A DNA stretch of 41,581 nt from an uncultured Chloroflexota bacterium. Lineage in GTDB: Bacteria; Chloroflexota; Anaerolineae; Aggregatilineales; Phototrophicaceae. The stretch covers positions 1 through 41,581 of the forward strand of contig CALJKV010000001.1 of assembly GCA_937974245.1 (NCBI GenBank), given 5' to 3'. A model generated the notes under the pieces. It worked only from the letters and a program-made list of their open reading frames with translations, searched no databases and was not told the origin of the DNA. Both the position numbers and the translations under genes were made by a program. Within the stretch, counting starts at the first letter, position 1; every line of letters begins with the position of its first letter. Below, in pieces: positions 1 through 8,787 of this stretch.

Positions 1-1115
1 TTGTGGTTGAGGTACGCCGCCAGCGCCTTTTTGTTGGCCGTGATGAAGTTCAGGAGCGCCTCATCCCCTTCCATCTCGACCAGCGTGCCGTCGCCCGCCA
101 GCAGCGTGAGCGTCGTCGCCGGTTTCAGTCGGATGGTGGTTTTCTTGACCTGGCGCTCCGGGTCGGTGGGGTCGCTCTCGACATCCACGCGGGCGATCTG
201 CTCGACCGGCTGCGTCTTGCCGCGGATGGCGACCGTGCCGTACTCGTCGGTGTGGATGACTGCACCATCCGCCACGCCCGCCGCCAACACCAGTGCCAGG
301 TGACCGGGACGCGGCGCGACCACCGGTTCGATCTGTGTCGGCGGCGGGGGTACATCCAGCAGCGCCTGGAAGCCATGCGCTTTCCACGCCCCCTGCTCTT
401 CGATGAGTTTTAACCCCTGCGTCTCGTCAATCACATCCGGCGCGAACACGAAGCGGCTGAGTGTCTTCGGCGCAGGCAGCTTGTAGACCGGTTCAGGCTG
501 CACTTCCAACGGCTGCGGTGCGGCTTTCTGCGCCAGGATGTGCGCGTAGAGCGTCTCCGGGTCGGACTGCCCGCCCTTGACCGCCGCGACGACGATCTGG
601 TCATACTCCCCCAGGTGCTTGCCGGGCAGCGCCCACACGTCCGCTCGCGTGCTGTATTTCGCCAGATACCCCATAGCATCTTCCGTGAGATGGTGGATAT
701 AGATCGCCCACAGCACCAGACCGCCGTCCTGAATCCACTTCCAGGCATGGCGCAGGTAGCGGAACTCGACACGCTTGCTGCCGGAGGCCGCCGCGTCGTG
801 GTCGTAAGGCGGATTGAACCAGCCCAGCGCGAAGGCATTGCTGCTGGCGACGAGGCGCTCGACATCACAGCGGACGGCCTGTTTGGGGCCGAAGCGGGTC
901 AGGCACTGCGCGGCGCGGTCGCCGTCCAGTTCGTTGGCGTAGGGCGTCATATTCCAGGCTTGCGCGGCGGCTTCCAGGAACGCGCCTTCCCCGGCGAAGG
1001 GGTCAAGCAGGCGTTGGGCGGGTGTCGCCGGTGCGACTAATGAAAGGAGCGCCGGGTAGTGGCGCTCCTCGATGGGCAGGTAGCCCATGATGGCTTTCGA
1101 TTCGGTGCGTGCCAT
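1..1115 (-). CDS. DUF6094-like N6-adenine DNA methylase, C-terminus cut by window edge
   Basis: An uninterrupted reading frame runs from ATG at 1115 to the window edge (371 codons, no stop), with GAAAGGA as ribosome site. Near the N-terminus is LLDPFAGEGAFL, a Rossmann SAM-binding loop of the type seen in methyltransferases, and about 80 residues later GWFNPPYDHD, matching the NPPY catalytic motif of N6-adenine methylases. The arrangement resembles the DUF6094 family, which is usually found on plasmids and integrative elements. The C-terminal part (about residues 240-371) has no domain I recognise. It is likely part of a mobile element that continues beyond the left edge. The methylase fold is well supported by the two motifs; the DUF6094 assignment is from memory of the family, and a restriction-associated role is not shown. 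Confidence 0.72.
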   Translation of the reverse strand, partial: MARTESKAIMGYLPIEERHYPALLSLVAPATPAQRLLDPFAGEGAFLEAAAQAWNMTPYANELDGDRAAQCLTRFGPKQAVRCDVERLVASSNAFALGWFNPPYDHDAAASGSKRVEFRYLRHAWKWIQDGGLVLWAIYIHHLTEDAMGYLAKYSTRADVWALPGKHLGEYDQIVVAAVKGGQSDPETLYAHILAQKAAPQPLEVQPEPVYKLPAPKTLSRFVFAPDVIDETQGLKLIEEQGAWKAHGFQALLDVPPPPTQIEPVVAPRPGHLALVLAAGVADGAVIHTDEYGTVAIRGKTQPVEQIARVDVESDPTDPERQVKKTTIRLKPATTLTLLAGDGTLVEMEGDEALLNFITANKKALAAYLNH

Positions 1116-1226
1116 GGGGTGTCCTTTCACAAGGATAAATATTCTTGTACGTCGTCTTGAACAATCAGTACACGTAATCTGTAAGTTCAGATACAATTGG
1201 ATTAGAGGGCAAATTCGGAGACGTAC

Positions 1227-1757
1227 GTGAAACGCCAACATAGCAAACTCAGAAAAATCCTGGTTGCAATGGCAATCACTTTATCCGTTTGTGCGTTCGC
1301 CTCACTTTTGGGTTTGTACGTCTTTGCCCAGTCAATTTCCTCCATCGGGGACTGGCTGGCATATGATAGTGGTTGCCTTGAATGGTGGGGCGGGCCAGAT
1401 GACCCAGCGGCAGTTGAAGAAGGAGCAAATCTGATTCTACCTCCGAGCACCAAGAATTTATCTGCCCGCTCGGTTGCCTTTCAGGACTGTATCGTTTTCG
1501 TCAATTTTGACATGGCTCCCGACGATCTCGACTCTTTTCTCGCTTCTACGGATGTCTCTAAACTTGATTCTATTGCTGGTTCAGGACTAGGTGAATTTAC
1601 CAACTTGATACAAAATGATGTCAATTGGACATTTGACGATGATAGGGTGTATTTATACGGTAAAGGTGGTGATTCCAATCGCTCATGGCAGTATATTGTG
1701 ATTGACCAGACAACCACAGGCGGCTATAAGGTATATGTCATTCACTTTTTACCGTGA
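1227..1757 (+). CDS. Small exported protein of unknown function
   Basis: The 176-residue product starts at GTG 1227. It has a basic N-terminus (MKRQHSKLRK) followed by a hydrophobic segment at about residues 11-34, so it is either secreted or anchored by one helix. The mature part is acidic and contains two tryptophan-rich stretches; I recognise no domain. It lies between two minus-strand genes of the accessory region, and its 3' end overlaps the 3' end of the convergent gene by 20 bp. Its base composition is more AT-rich than the flanking genes, which suggests a separately acquired cargo gene. Coding is inferred from length, signal-like N-terminus and sensible composition. Confidence 0.5.
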   Translation: MKRQHSKLRKILVAMAITLSVCAFASLLGLYVFAQSISSIGDWLAYDSGCLEWWGGPDDPAAVEEGANLILPPSTKNLSARSVAFQDCIVFVNFDMAPDDLDSFLASTDVSKLDSIAGSGLGEFTNLIQNDVNWTFDDDRVYLYGKGGDSNRSWQYIVIDQTTTGGYKVYVIHFLP

Positions 1758-3555
1758 CATCTTCTTGCTGTAGTTTGATAATCCCCTCCGCCAGTCCTCC
1801 CGTAATCATTCGTGTCCAGGCGTCGGCATCGAGCGTGAGCGTCCACAGCTTCACATCACCGCCCGTCCGTGTCGGACGCAGCAGCATGGCGGCTTGTCCC
1901 GCCTGCCAGAGATACCCCGTCCAGTCCGGGAATACCGGCACCTTCACCAACCTGGTCACGTGCTGGCGGAGCTGCGCCATCGCCTGTTCATCGCTGACAT
2001 GGAAGACAAATGTCGTGGACTGGCCGCCGTAGTTGGGCCGTGTGACGAGTTCATGGCACAGGATCAGGCTGGTGAACTTGGCTTCGGGGATGTTCTGCAG
2101 GAACGCGGCGTACATCCCGGTATTGCCCTCGCCCGCCGTGAGTTCGATCCCCGGCGCGTCCCAGGGAACACAGGTCACGATGTCGCCCTTCGCCAGCTTG
2201 GCGCGGATCGCCTCAACCGCCATGCGTGGCCCGCCCAGGTTGAGGTAGACACAGACGCCCTCGTGCGTCGCCCAGCCGTAACACCACACATTCCCGGTGA
2301 TGCTGCCGGTCAATTCGCCGCAGGCCGTCTGCGGGATACGCGCCAGCCCGCGTTTACCGTTAGTTGTTGGGGACGACTGTAAGACGGGCAGTGTCTCGGT
2401 TTTCGTCTGCCGCACGGCGTCAATCACGGCATCCGTCTTACCGTCGGTATCGTCCAACACCGGTTTGATGATGCGGATACTCGGTGCGGTTTCCGGCCTA
2501 TCCGGGGGCAGCGTTTCGACCGCTTCCGGCTGGTGACCACTTTCGACCAGCGCCTGCTTAATCGCGCTGTCTGATGCCAGTTCGACGCCCGGCGGGGCGA
2601 CCCGGCCATGGGTGACCCGGATGCCGGGGAGCGATTCCAGCGGCGTTAGTTCGCGTTCGAAATACCAGCCTGCCCCGATTCCGGCAAAGTCCACGTCATA
2701 GCTCCAGCCATGCGTCGGGTTGCGGTTGTACAGCCGGGTGATCGTCCCCTGCGTCCCGTTCGGAATCGGCTGGCCGTCCGCCGTTTCCAGGTCATGCCGG
2801 GCATACACTGTCTCGCCCAGGACATACAGGCGCGGCGGTTCGGCGGTAGGGACTTCGTCCTTCGCGCTCATCCCCAGGATAGCAGCGGCCTCTGCCACCG
2901 AACACGGATCATCGTCCGGCGGGGACGGTTCATCCACCAGCCGCTGTACGGCTTCCGGCAAGGTCTGCCCGATGTAATACCAGGCTTTCTGGCGCTGGCT
3001 CCAGCGGCAGCCCCAGCGTTTGAGCGTCTCGCGCTGCGGGTAAGTATCCCCGCGCAGCCACCACCAGGGCGTGTCACGTTCGCTTCGCTGGCTCTTCTCG
3101 ACGGTGATGCCAGCCACCGCCGCTTCGGCTTCGCCGGTGGACGCCGCCACGATCCGCAGCCCGGTTGGGTTGAAGTTCGGGCCGGATCGCCCGACAAGCG
3201 GGGTGTATTCCGGCTGGCGCAGGTGCGGGAATTCCTGCCATGCCCCATCCAGCCAGCGGTAGACCGCCGGGCGGTGCGATTGGAGGGTGATGGCTTCGGC
3301 GCGGGTGAGTTCATCGTCGCTCACCTTGAGCAGCAGATAGCCATGCCGGATGGTGACTTCGGCATCAACCTGGATGTAGTGGTAGGAGGCGTGCTTGGAC
3401 GAGACGTCGCGCGCCCGGTCGCCGTAGAGGGCCAGCAGCACCGCGCTGGCAGCGCTCGAGTAGCCGAGCTTATACGCGCTGACCATCTGCCCGGTGTGCG
3501 GGTTCTTCACCCGGTGCGAGCCGTAACTGTCAATGGCGATCAGGTGGTCGTTCAT
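1738..3555 (-). CDS. Large accessory-region protein of unknown function (605 aa)
   Basis: I place the start at ATG 3555, which overlaps the stop of the upstream SLOG gene (ATGA) and has GGAGGTGAAGG as ribosome site. A longer reading frame exists upstream but runs over the SLOG gene. The protein is soluble. Around residues 165-210 it has a W/R-rich block (PWWWLRGDTYPQRETLKRWG then W..RQKAWYY) that resembles short modules in mobile-element helicase and primase proteins where a ligand is compared with a W-x-K-W pattern. A later stretch (about 250-320: GETVYARHDLE, GTQGTITRLY, WSYDVDFAGIGAGWYFERELTPL) looks like a small beta-barrel or KOW-like module. The rest is unassigned. It is probably co-transcribed with the SLOG gene as part of an integrated element. 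Confidence 0.6.
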   Translation of the reverse strand: MNDHLIAIDSYGSHRVKNPHTGQMVSAYKLGYSSAASAVLLALYGDRARDVSSKHASYHYIQVDAEVTIRHGYLLLKVSDDELTRAEAITLQSHRPAVYRWLDGAWQEFPHLRQPEYTPLVGRSGPNFNPTGLRIVAASTGEAEAAVAGITVEKSQRSERDTPWWWLRGDTYPQRETLKRWGCRWSQRQKAWYYIGQTLPEAVQRLVDEPSPPDDDPCSVAEAAAILGMSAKDEVPTAEPPRLYVLGETVYARHDLETADGQPIPNGTQGTITRLYNRNPTHGWSYDVDFAGIGAGWYFERELTPLESLPGIRVTHGRVAPPGVELASDSAIKQALVESGHQPEAVETLPPDRPETAPSIRIIKPVLDDTDGKTDAVIDAVRQTKTETLPVLQSSPTTNGKRGLARIPQTACGELTGSITGNVWCYGWATHEGVCVYLNLGGPRMAVEAIRAKLAKGDIVTCVPWDAPGIELTAGEGNTGMYAAFLQNIPEAKFTSLILCHELVTRPNYGGQSTTFVFHVSDEQAMAQLRQHVTRLVKVPVFPDWTGYLWQAGQAAMLLRPTRTGGDVKLWTLTLDADAWTRMITGGLAEGIIKLQQEDVTVKSE

Positions 3556-4001
3556 GCCTTCACCTCCGCGCCAAAGTTGATGAAATGCGCGTCTTTGCCG
3601 CGTCCCATCATGTAGGCGTATCCCGCCTTCGTGCCGGGACTCGTCCCGTTCCAGATGAACAATCCCACCTGGGCGGTGTCGGCCAACCAGCGGTCGCGGA
3701 CGGTGTAGCGGTTGAGGAGGTAGCCGCTTGCACCCCGGTAGGTGTCGCGATGGACTTTGACGTAGCTCCCATGCCGGCAGCCGCCGTTGCGCGGGAAGTT
3801 CCCCGCCCCGGCCACGATCACCGGCGTTTTCAGGCGGCGGCACTCGTTCACGACCGCCCGGTCTACACCGCGCGGGTTGTCCCCAACGATCACCGTGTAG
3901 CCGCGTTCGTGCGCCCGTCGCACTGCCCGCCGGGCATAGTCCAGCATTTGTGCCGTCGCCTCGCGCGACCCGGCGATGAATATGTGTGTGATAGTTCGCA
4001 T
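3552..4001 (-). CDS. SLOG-superfamily (DUF2493/YspA-like) nucleotide-binding protein
   Basis: The 149-residue product starts at ATG 4001, preceded by a near-perfect AGGAGGTG ribosome site. The N-terminal IFIAGSREA and the following YTVIVGDNPRGVDRAVVNEC match the SLOG fold (DprA/LOG-like Rossmann proteins, DUF2493), in which the G-S-R and G-x-x-x-G-V-D patterns line a nucleotide-binding pocket. Later conserved-looking segments are LFIWNGTSPGTKAGYAYM and KDAHFINFG, also typical of the family, where a conserved GT/S near the end closes the pocket. DUF2493 proteins are common on phages and plasmids and have been proposed to sense NAD- or ADP-ribose-derived ligands; the ligand here is unknown. Stop and start of the next gene overlap by ATGA, indicating translational coupling. 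Confidence 0.75.
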   Translation of the reverse strand: MRTITHIFIAGSREATAQMLDYARRAVRRAHERGYTVIVGDNPRGVDRAVVNECRRLKTPVIVAGAGNFPRNGGCRHGSYVKVHRDTYRGASGYLLNRYTVRDRWLADTAQVGLFIWNGTSPGTKAGYAYMMGRGKDAHFINFGAEVKA

Positions 4002-4865
4002 AGCACACCTCCTGTAAGATGAAATGTAATGTGAGGAAGCAAAAAAAGAGCCGCACGCCATGATCGGTTGACCATGACATGCGGGAAGTGTCAAACGTTG
4101 AATATCTGAACCGCCTATCGGTGCGGGACGAGCGCAGTTGTGACCCTGCGCTTGCCCTCTCATCACACGCCTGGATGCGCCCCGGCTTCGCACGAACGAA
4201 GACCTCGAGACGTTGGCCGTTCCGGTCTGACGCGGTTCACCACGCGCCAGCATCCACGACGGATGTAGCACCGCCCAATCGGGCTATCGGGGGCGGGGAT
4301 GGCATCGCGGATCAGAGCGACGAGCTGTAGGTGACCGTCGGGGCACAGAGGCTCCGGGAGAACTTACGACGTGCCCTTTCGGGCGAACGCGGCCTGGTTA
4401 ACGAGCAACCGTCCCGTCGGTGATCCGTGATGCGTTTGTTAAGCTGACTTTCTGCACAGGCCTTACCATGCCGGGGCCGCCCACTGCTCACCCGAAGGGC
4501 GGCACGGGTTTGCCATGAGAGAAGCGGCGCCAGCCAGAGGCAAACCCGTAGCCGTAGCCGCTGGCGGCTATGAGCGAGTGGGGTGGCGTGGTACTGTGCA
4601 ATGAGAAAGGCAGCGAACGCCATGACGGGATCACGGGGCAGGCGCTCAGCCAGCGCCGCTGCGGGAATGGGTGTGGAAGATCGCCGGGAAATGTGTGACG
4701 GCGGGTACAGGGCCAATGCACGGTACGATCATCAGTGCCTGAAGAATGATTTCTCTATCTGATTCTCGTTTCGAATCTCCCTGTGCCACAATGGATAAAA
4801 CAAACTCGCCATCCAAATTTAGTGTGGAATTGAGGGGTGGAGAACAGGATGGGTACAGAAACAAG
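4002..4865. other. Intergenic region without a convincing gene
   Basis: About 860 bp separate the accessory genes from the TPR gene. The six-frame translations here (for example minus 4312-4716) have low-complexity Arg/Ser/Pro-rich composition typical of non-coding GC-rich DNA and no good ribosome sites. The stretch includes a GCCC-TTTC-GGGC mini-hairpin near 4373-4384 and a 10-bp inverted repeat at 4505-4548. Composition falls from GC-rich to more AT-rich near 4730-4800, which I read as the possible boundary of the left accessory element. I see no tRNA, integrase or clear attachment site. Confidence 0.45.
4505..4548. repeat. 10-bp inverted repeat (potential hairpin)
   Basis: CGGGTTTGCC at 4505-4514 is perfectly complementary to GGCAAACCCG at 4539-4548, with a 24-base loop. 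No T-run follows on either strand, so it is not an obvious intrinsic terminator. It sits in the gene-free stretch near the composition change and could be a remnant of the accessory element. Confidence 0.4.
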
Positions 4866-6209
4866 CTATTCTATACCTTTTAAACTGGACAGAAGCTGAC
4901 GTGCTTGTTCGGCCATGTCTATATCCTTGATAGCTTCAAAGGCTTCAATAGCCTGTGTTGCAAGGGGAATTGCCTCATCTATCCGATTCATATCCCGATA
5001 GGTCAATGCCAAAAGACTGGACTGTTCACCAACCGTGAAAGGATCATCCAGTTCTTTAGCTCGTTTGAGCGCGCGCTGGGCATAATCCAGAGCTGTTTGT
5101 AGTGATCCGCGTTCAGCATGTATCGCACTTAGACGGCCAAGTAAACGAGCTTCTGCCTTGTGCTGGTTTGAGGCATTCGCCAGTGTAGTAGCCTGAGCGT
5201 AAACTTCCAAAGCATCATCTAACTGATTGACCTGGTAATGGATATTACCCAGATTGAAGAGCAGATTAATCTCATTTTCACTATCACCCCGTTTACGGGC
5301 CAGGGTCAGTGATTGCCTGATGTAAGGCAATGCTAACTGCGATTGGCGCATACCCAAAAGCCCTATAATAGTACGATTGAGTACGTTATGCTCTAATTCC
5401 ATATCCGCAATATCACTTGCCATGTCAAGCAAGGCGGTTGAACATTCTATGAGTTTATCCACATCACCCATGATAATATAAGTATCTACCAGCCGATTCA
5501 GAACATTCTTTTCCCCAACTTGGTCGGCTAACTCCCGGACAATAGCAAGCGAATCGCCAAGATATCCGGCAACTTCTTGCGGCATATCCATGATAGAGAA
5601 TGTATGGCCCAGATTGTTTAGGAAACCACCTTCCGCCTGACGATCCCCAAGCTCACGGGCAAAGGCAAGTGCCTGCTGATAATATTTAACAGCCTCTTCA
5701 ACCGCCCCAATGGTCAGAAATATGCTGCCAATATGGCCGAGGTGGATCATCTGCTGGTACTGATTGCCCGAATCCGTCGCGATGTCCAGGGCACGCAGCA
5801 AGTGATTAACGCCTTGTTCCGGCATTCCCTGGCTAGTCAGTGCCACACCTAGCTGTCCCAAGACATGGCTCTGAAAGTCCGGGTCCGCTATGGCTTCGGC
5901 AATCGTCTGCGCTGCCTTATATACCTCAACAGCATCATCGAACTTTTCCATGTGTGTCAGCGCAATACCCTTGTTGCCGAGTAATATCCCCTCCAGTTTA
6001 AGATCATTCATATTACGAGATAATAGAATGGCCTCATCAAAGAGTGGAATAGCTTTTTGGGGTTGACCGTGACGAACTAATTCGGTCCCGACTTTTACGA
6101 GTTCCGAAACGAGTGCCCGTGGATCATTCGCAGCTCGTGCCACATTCAATCCAATTTCATAGATCGAAATAGCATTATTGCCGCTTGCGGGTGGGGTATT
6201 GCCAACCAT
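4866..6209 (-). CDS. Cytoplasmic TPR-repeat protein, last gene of the rdh operon
   Basis: The 447-residue protein has no signal peptide or membrane segment and is built almost entirely of tetratricopeptide repeats of about 40 residues. Recognisable units include AIPLFDEAILLSR, AVEVYKAAQTIAEA, AVKYYQQALAFAREL, ALEVYAQATTLA and ALDYAQRALKRAKEL, roughly ten copies from residue 30 to 440. TPR arrays of this kind are protein-interaction scaffolds. It starts 12 bp after apbE, preceded by GAAAGAGAG, so it is probably co-transcribed with the reductive dehalogenase genes. A role as assembly factor or chaperone for RdhA cofactor insertion or Tat export is possible but purely inferred; TPR proteins are also widespread in large Chloroflexota genomes in unrelated contexts. 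Confidence 0.82.
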   Translation of the reverse strand: MVGNTPPASGNNAISIYEIGLNVARAANDPRALVSELVKVGTELVRHGQPQKAIPLFDEAILLSRNMNDLKLEGILLGNKGIALTHMEKFDDAVEVYKAAQTIAEAIADPDFQSHVLGQLGVALTSQGMPEQGVNHLLRALDIATDSGNQYQQMIHLGHIGSIFLTIGAVEEAVKYYQQALAFARELGDRQAEGGFLNNLGHTFSIMDMPQEVAGYLGDSLAIVRELADQVGEKNVLNRLVDTYIIMGDVDKLIECSTALLDMASDIADMELEHNVLNRTIIGLLGMRQSQLALPYIRQSLTLARKRGDSENEINLLFNLGNIHYQVNQLDDALEVYAQATTLANASNQHKAEARLLGRLSAIHAERGSLQTALDYAQRALKRAKELDDPFTVGEQSSLLALTYRDMNRIDEAIPLATQAIEAFEAIKDIDMAEQARQLLSSLKGIE

Positions 6210-6221
6210 TGTTCTCTCTTT

Positions 6222-7211
6222 CTACAATACCGGAAAATCGGCAGTTCGCCTGATCGTCAGCTCTTTACTGACAAACAGGGCTTGAACACCTGATAGTGAG
6301 TTGACCAGGGCAATACCCTCTTCAAGTGACATGACCATGAGCGCCGTACTCAGTGCATCAGCCGCGGTTGCGTCTGAGGCGATGACGCTCACACTCGCCA
6401 ATTCCGTTGGAGAGACACCTGTCCGGGGATCAATGATGTGGTGCTGGCTGAAATCCTGGGTGAAGTAGTTCAGATAATCACCCGATGTGGCAACAGCACA
6501 ATCCCGCAGAGAGAAACGCGCAATATATCCTCCCAAACGGTCGGGACGAGGGTGAGCAATGCCGACTTTCCAGGCATCGTTATGCCAGGCATGTCCGCTA
6601 GCCAGTAAGTCACCACCAGACTCAACAATAACATTGTTAAATCCATGCTCACGCAACAAAGCAGCGCCCTTATCTACGATATATCCTTTCGCAATCCCGT
6701 CCAGAGTGACTGCCATCCCTGGCTTGGAAAAGGCAATTTCGTCACCTGTAATAGATACCTGGTGATAATCTACCAATTCAAGTACACGCTCAATATCCGC
6801 TTTCTCCACCATCTGATATCGGTCGAGCACTGGTTTTACGGTGATATCAAAAGCCCCATTCGTCAGTACACCATAACTGAGCGCCTTATTCATTACGGTT
6901 ATCAGTTCAGGCGGCGAAGCAGCAACTCGACCATAACGATTAAGTGTTGCCAACGGACTGCCATTTCTTCGATGATCGAAAATGGTGACCAGCTTCTCCA
7001 TTTCACTAAAAGTCGCTTCCAACGCCTTATACCCGGCGGCCTCGTCGGGTGTGATAACAGTTAGATGCACAATGGTGCCCATCAGGGAGCGTGTTTCGTT
7101 CAACTGCACTTGTGGTGAATTCGGCACTAAACCAGCAACAATCGGCACGGCCAGAGACCCTCCGGCAATGGCTGTAATTTTCAAGAAATCACGTCGCGAT
7201 ACAATCGGCAT
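6222..7211 (-). CDS. apbE: FAD:protein FMN transferase (ApbE), Tat-exported
   Basis: The 329-residue protein begins with a Tat signal (SRRDFLK at residues 5-11, followed by a hydrophobic stretch to about 29). ApbE-family landmarks follow in order: the N-terminal GT motif (ETRSLMGTIVHLTV), FDITVKPVLDRY, LDGIAKGYIVDK, VIVESGGDLLASG, and C-terminal HHIIDPRTGVSP with SDATAADALSTALMVM, where D and T residues bind Mg2+ and FAD. ApbE covalently links FMN to a threonine of FMN-binding domains outside the cytoplasmic membrane. The obvious substrate is the RdhC-like protein encoded two genes upstream, which carries the acceptor motif. It starts only 1 bp after the stop of the small membrane gene upstream, consistent with one operon. 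Assignment is secure; substrate pairing is inferred from location. Confidence 0.93.
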   Translation of the reverse strand: MPIVSRRDFLKITAIAGGSLAVPIVAGLVPNSPQVQLNETRSLMGTIVHLTVITPDEAAGYKALEATFSEMEKLVTIFDHRRNGSPLATLNRYGRVAASPPELITVMNKALSYGVLTNGAFDITVKPVLDRYQMVEKADIERVLELVDYHQVSITGDEIAFSKPGMAVTLDGIAKGYIVDKGAALLREHGFNNVIVESGGDLLASGHAWHNDAWKVGIAHPRPDRLGGYIARFSLRDCAVATSGDYLNYFTQDFSQHHIIDPRTGVSPTELASVSVIASDATAADALSTALMVMSLEEGIALVNSLSGVQALFVSKELTIRRTADFPVL

Positions 7212-7212
7212 C

Positions 7213-7494
7213 TCAGTTGTCCTCCTGCTCAGGATCGACGGTTACTTCCGGCGTTAATGTTACAACTGTCGGTATGGGTATTAGCGTGCCGACGAAATCT
7301 TCTGATTCGCGTGTTGGCGGGACAAATCCACTACTACCAGGCCGGATTGCTCGCGTAAGTGTTGGCTCAGGCTGGGTTATCAGAACAGATACCGCGCCCT
7401 GAATCTGGTAAATTCCGATCAGCGCAATACAGAGGCTAACCAGGATGAGAACAACTATATCGGCATATCGGTTTTTGTTTTTCTTACTGGCCAT
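7213..7494 (-). CDS. Small single-pass membrane protein of unknown function in rdh operon
   Basis: The 93-residue product has a basic start (MASKKNKNRY), one transmembrane helix at about residues 13-35, then a Pro/Thr/Val/Glu-rich extracytoplasmic tail ending in an acidic DPEQEDN. It overlaps the end of rdhC by 40 bp and abuts apbE, so it is embedded in the operon and probably translationally coupled. I recognise no family. The topology (short inside, disordered acidic tail outside) would suit an adaptor tethering a periplasmic partner, for example RdhA or the flavinylated domain of RdhC, but there is no direct sequence evidence for this. Confidence 0.68.
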   Translation of the reverse strand: MASKKNKNRYADIVVLILVSLCIALIGIYQIQGAVSVLITQPEPTLTRAIRPGSSGFVPPTRESEDFVGTLIPIPTVVTLTPEVTVDPEQEDN

Positions 7495-8690
7495 AGTTCT
7501 TTAATCCAACGTCTGACTGCGTGAATAAAATCCACGATCGGGTCAATAGGGCACAGGAAGTTACACCAGGGACGGCGAATAAACATGGACATCAATAGAA
7601 TAATCACGAGGACAACCCATTGAACGCTCGCCCCATTAAAGGCAAAAAGAGTGCCAAATACTTCATAACTGGAAATGCCCGGATTACGCAGCACCAGCGC
7701 CAACATAATCGCACTTAACGCCAGGATGCGCTGAATCCATTTCAGCGCTGTTCTACCGCGCTGCGGGTGGATATATTTCGCCCGCCCCAGCGCGCCCAGG
7801 CATTCTTGTGCCGCGCCAAATGGACAGAACCATTGGCAGTATGGGTTCTTGTTATCCGCAGTGACTACGAACAAAATACCACCTAACAATAAGAACCAGT
7901 AAAGGTTGCTCTGCCAGTCCGGCCAAAAGCCCATCAAGAGAGAATTGAAATGTGCAATTGTGAGCGGCCCATTGGAGACAAAGCCCAGAATAACCATACC
8001 AGTGATCATGGTGGCCCATCGCACCAATTTCTTGTGCTTAAAATTCCGGCGGTGACCGATATAAGCAGCGGCGTACAGCGCGATCAGAGTGATTTCGGGC
8101 AGCCCAAATATAATGGGTTTTTGCTCACGCGCCACCTGTAAACCAAGGCGTTGTTCGGCAAGTGTATAACTGGCAGCCTGGACAGCCTGGGTAATCGCAC
8201 GCGAAGTAATGGTCGCCCGGCTCACGGCATCAATATCTTCACCGATCTGGAAGGGAGATGTCACGACCATATTGGCGAAATTGCCGGTAAATTCGGTGTC
8301 CTCAATACGAGCATAAAAACTGGGCGTTTCTGTCTGATTGACAACTTTGACGCCAGTTATCTGACCAGCAGGATTCACACCCACCAGAACCTGTACACTA
8401 CCGGCATAACCCGGCGCATCAGCGACTCGCTCCCACCCAATGACAGTCTGTGAACCATCTTGCTCTTCACGAATACCTTCATACATGCCGGGTTCAATCG
8501 TTCGGCAGCTGGTTGTACCGGGAAGTAATTCCAGATCACAGGAAGGGATTTCAACAGCAAAGGCATAGTTTCCAATAATCCAGGCTGCAACAATAAGAAG
8601 GATTGCCCCGATTGCGAATCTGCGTTCCCATACATCTGTGCGTGGTTTTTTAGCTGAGTTTGTAGTCTTTATCTGTTCACTGGTTATCAT
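7455..8690 (-). CDS. rdhC: RdhC/PceC-like membrane flavoprotein (NosR family)
   Basis: I choose ATG 8690 (411 aa), skipping an 18-residue extension. Layout: one transmembrane helix at about 26-46; an extracytoplasmic FMN-binding domain (about 60-185) with the acceptor motif D-A-V-S-R-A-T, Thr160 being the expected site of covalent FMN (the usual Gly of SGAT is Arg here); then about five membrane helices from 193 on; and two CxxxCP motifs, C285/C289 (CQWFCPF) and C376/C380 (CNFLCPI), typical of NosR/PceC and thought to mediate electron transfer. PceC has been shown to carry covalently bound FMN; a role passing electrons from menaquinol toward RdhA is proposed, not proven. It lies between rdhB and apbE, exactly the set needed to make and flavinylate it. 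Confidence 0.9.
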   Translation of the reverse strand: MITSEQIKTTNSAKKPRTDVWERRFAIGAILLIVAAWIIGNYAFAVEIPSCDLELLPGTTSCRTIEPGMYEGIREEQDGSQTVIGWERVADAPGYAGSVQVLVGVNPAGQITGVKVVNQTETPSFYARIEDTEFTGNFANMVVTSPFQIGEDIDAVSRATITSRAITQAVQAASYTLAEQRLGLQVAREQKPIIFGLPEITLIALYAAAYIGHRRNFKHKKLVRWATMITGMVILGFVSNGPLTIAHFNSLLMGFWPDWQSNLYWFLLLGGILFVVTADNKNPYCQWFCPFGAAQECLGALGRAKYIHPQRGRTALKWIQRILALSAIMLALVLRNPGISSYEVFGTLFAFNGASVQWVVLVIILLMSMFIRRPWCNFLCPIDPIVDFIHAVRRWIKELWPVRKTKTDMPI

Positions 8691-8729
8691 AATGTGCCTG
8701 ATGTACTGTTTTACGTGTTTGCGCACATA

Positions 8730-8759
8730 TGAAGGGGGTGACACTCGCCACCCCCTTCA
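8730..8759 (-). other. Strong hairpin between rdhB and rdhC
   Basis: TGAAGGGGGTG (8730-8740) and CACCCCCTTCA (8749-8759) form an 11-bp perfect stem with an 8-base loop in the rdhB-rdhC spacer. On the operon strand it is not followed by a U-run, so it is more likely an mRNA-processing or stabilising element, or a partial terminator lowering rdhC expression relative to rdhAB, than a full terminator. Confidence 0.6.
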
Positions 8760-8787
8760 CTTCGTCACTCTTTTAGCGCCGTTTCCG

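Noticed and set aside
1738..4080. 780-residue reading frame including an extra 175-residue N-terminus
   Set aside because: The extension runs across the SLOG gene in another frame and has Arg/Pro-rich shadow composition; ATG 3555 with coupling and ribosome site is the real start.
4312..4716. 134-residue minus-strand reading frame in the gap
   Set aside because: Composition (many Arg, Ser, Pro, scattered Trp) is that of non-coding GC-rich DNA, with no ribosome site or recognisable motif.
4765..4795. TTTCGAATCTCC resembling a tRNA T-arm, as an attachment-site remnant
   Set aside because: The 5-bp stem does not pair and no acceptor or anticodon arm is present.
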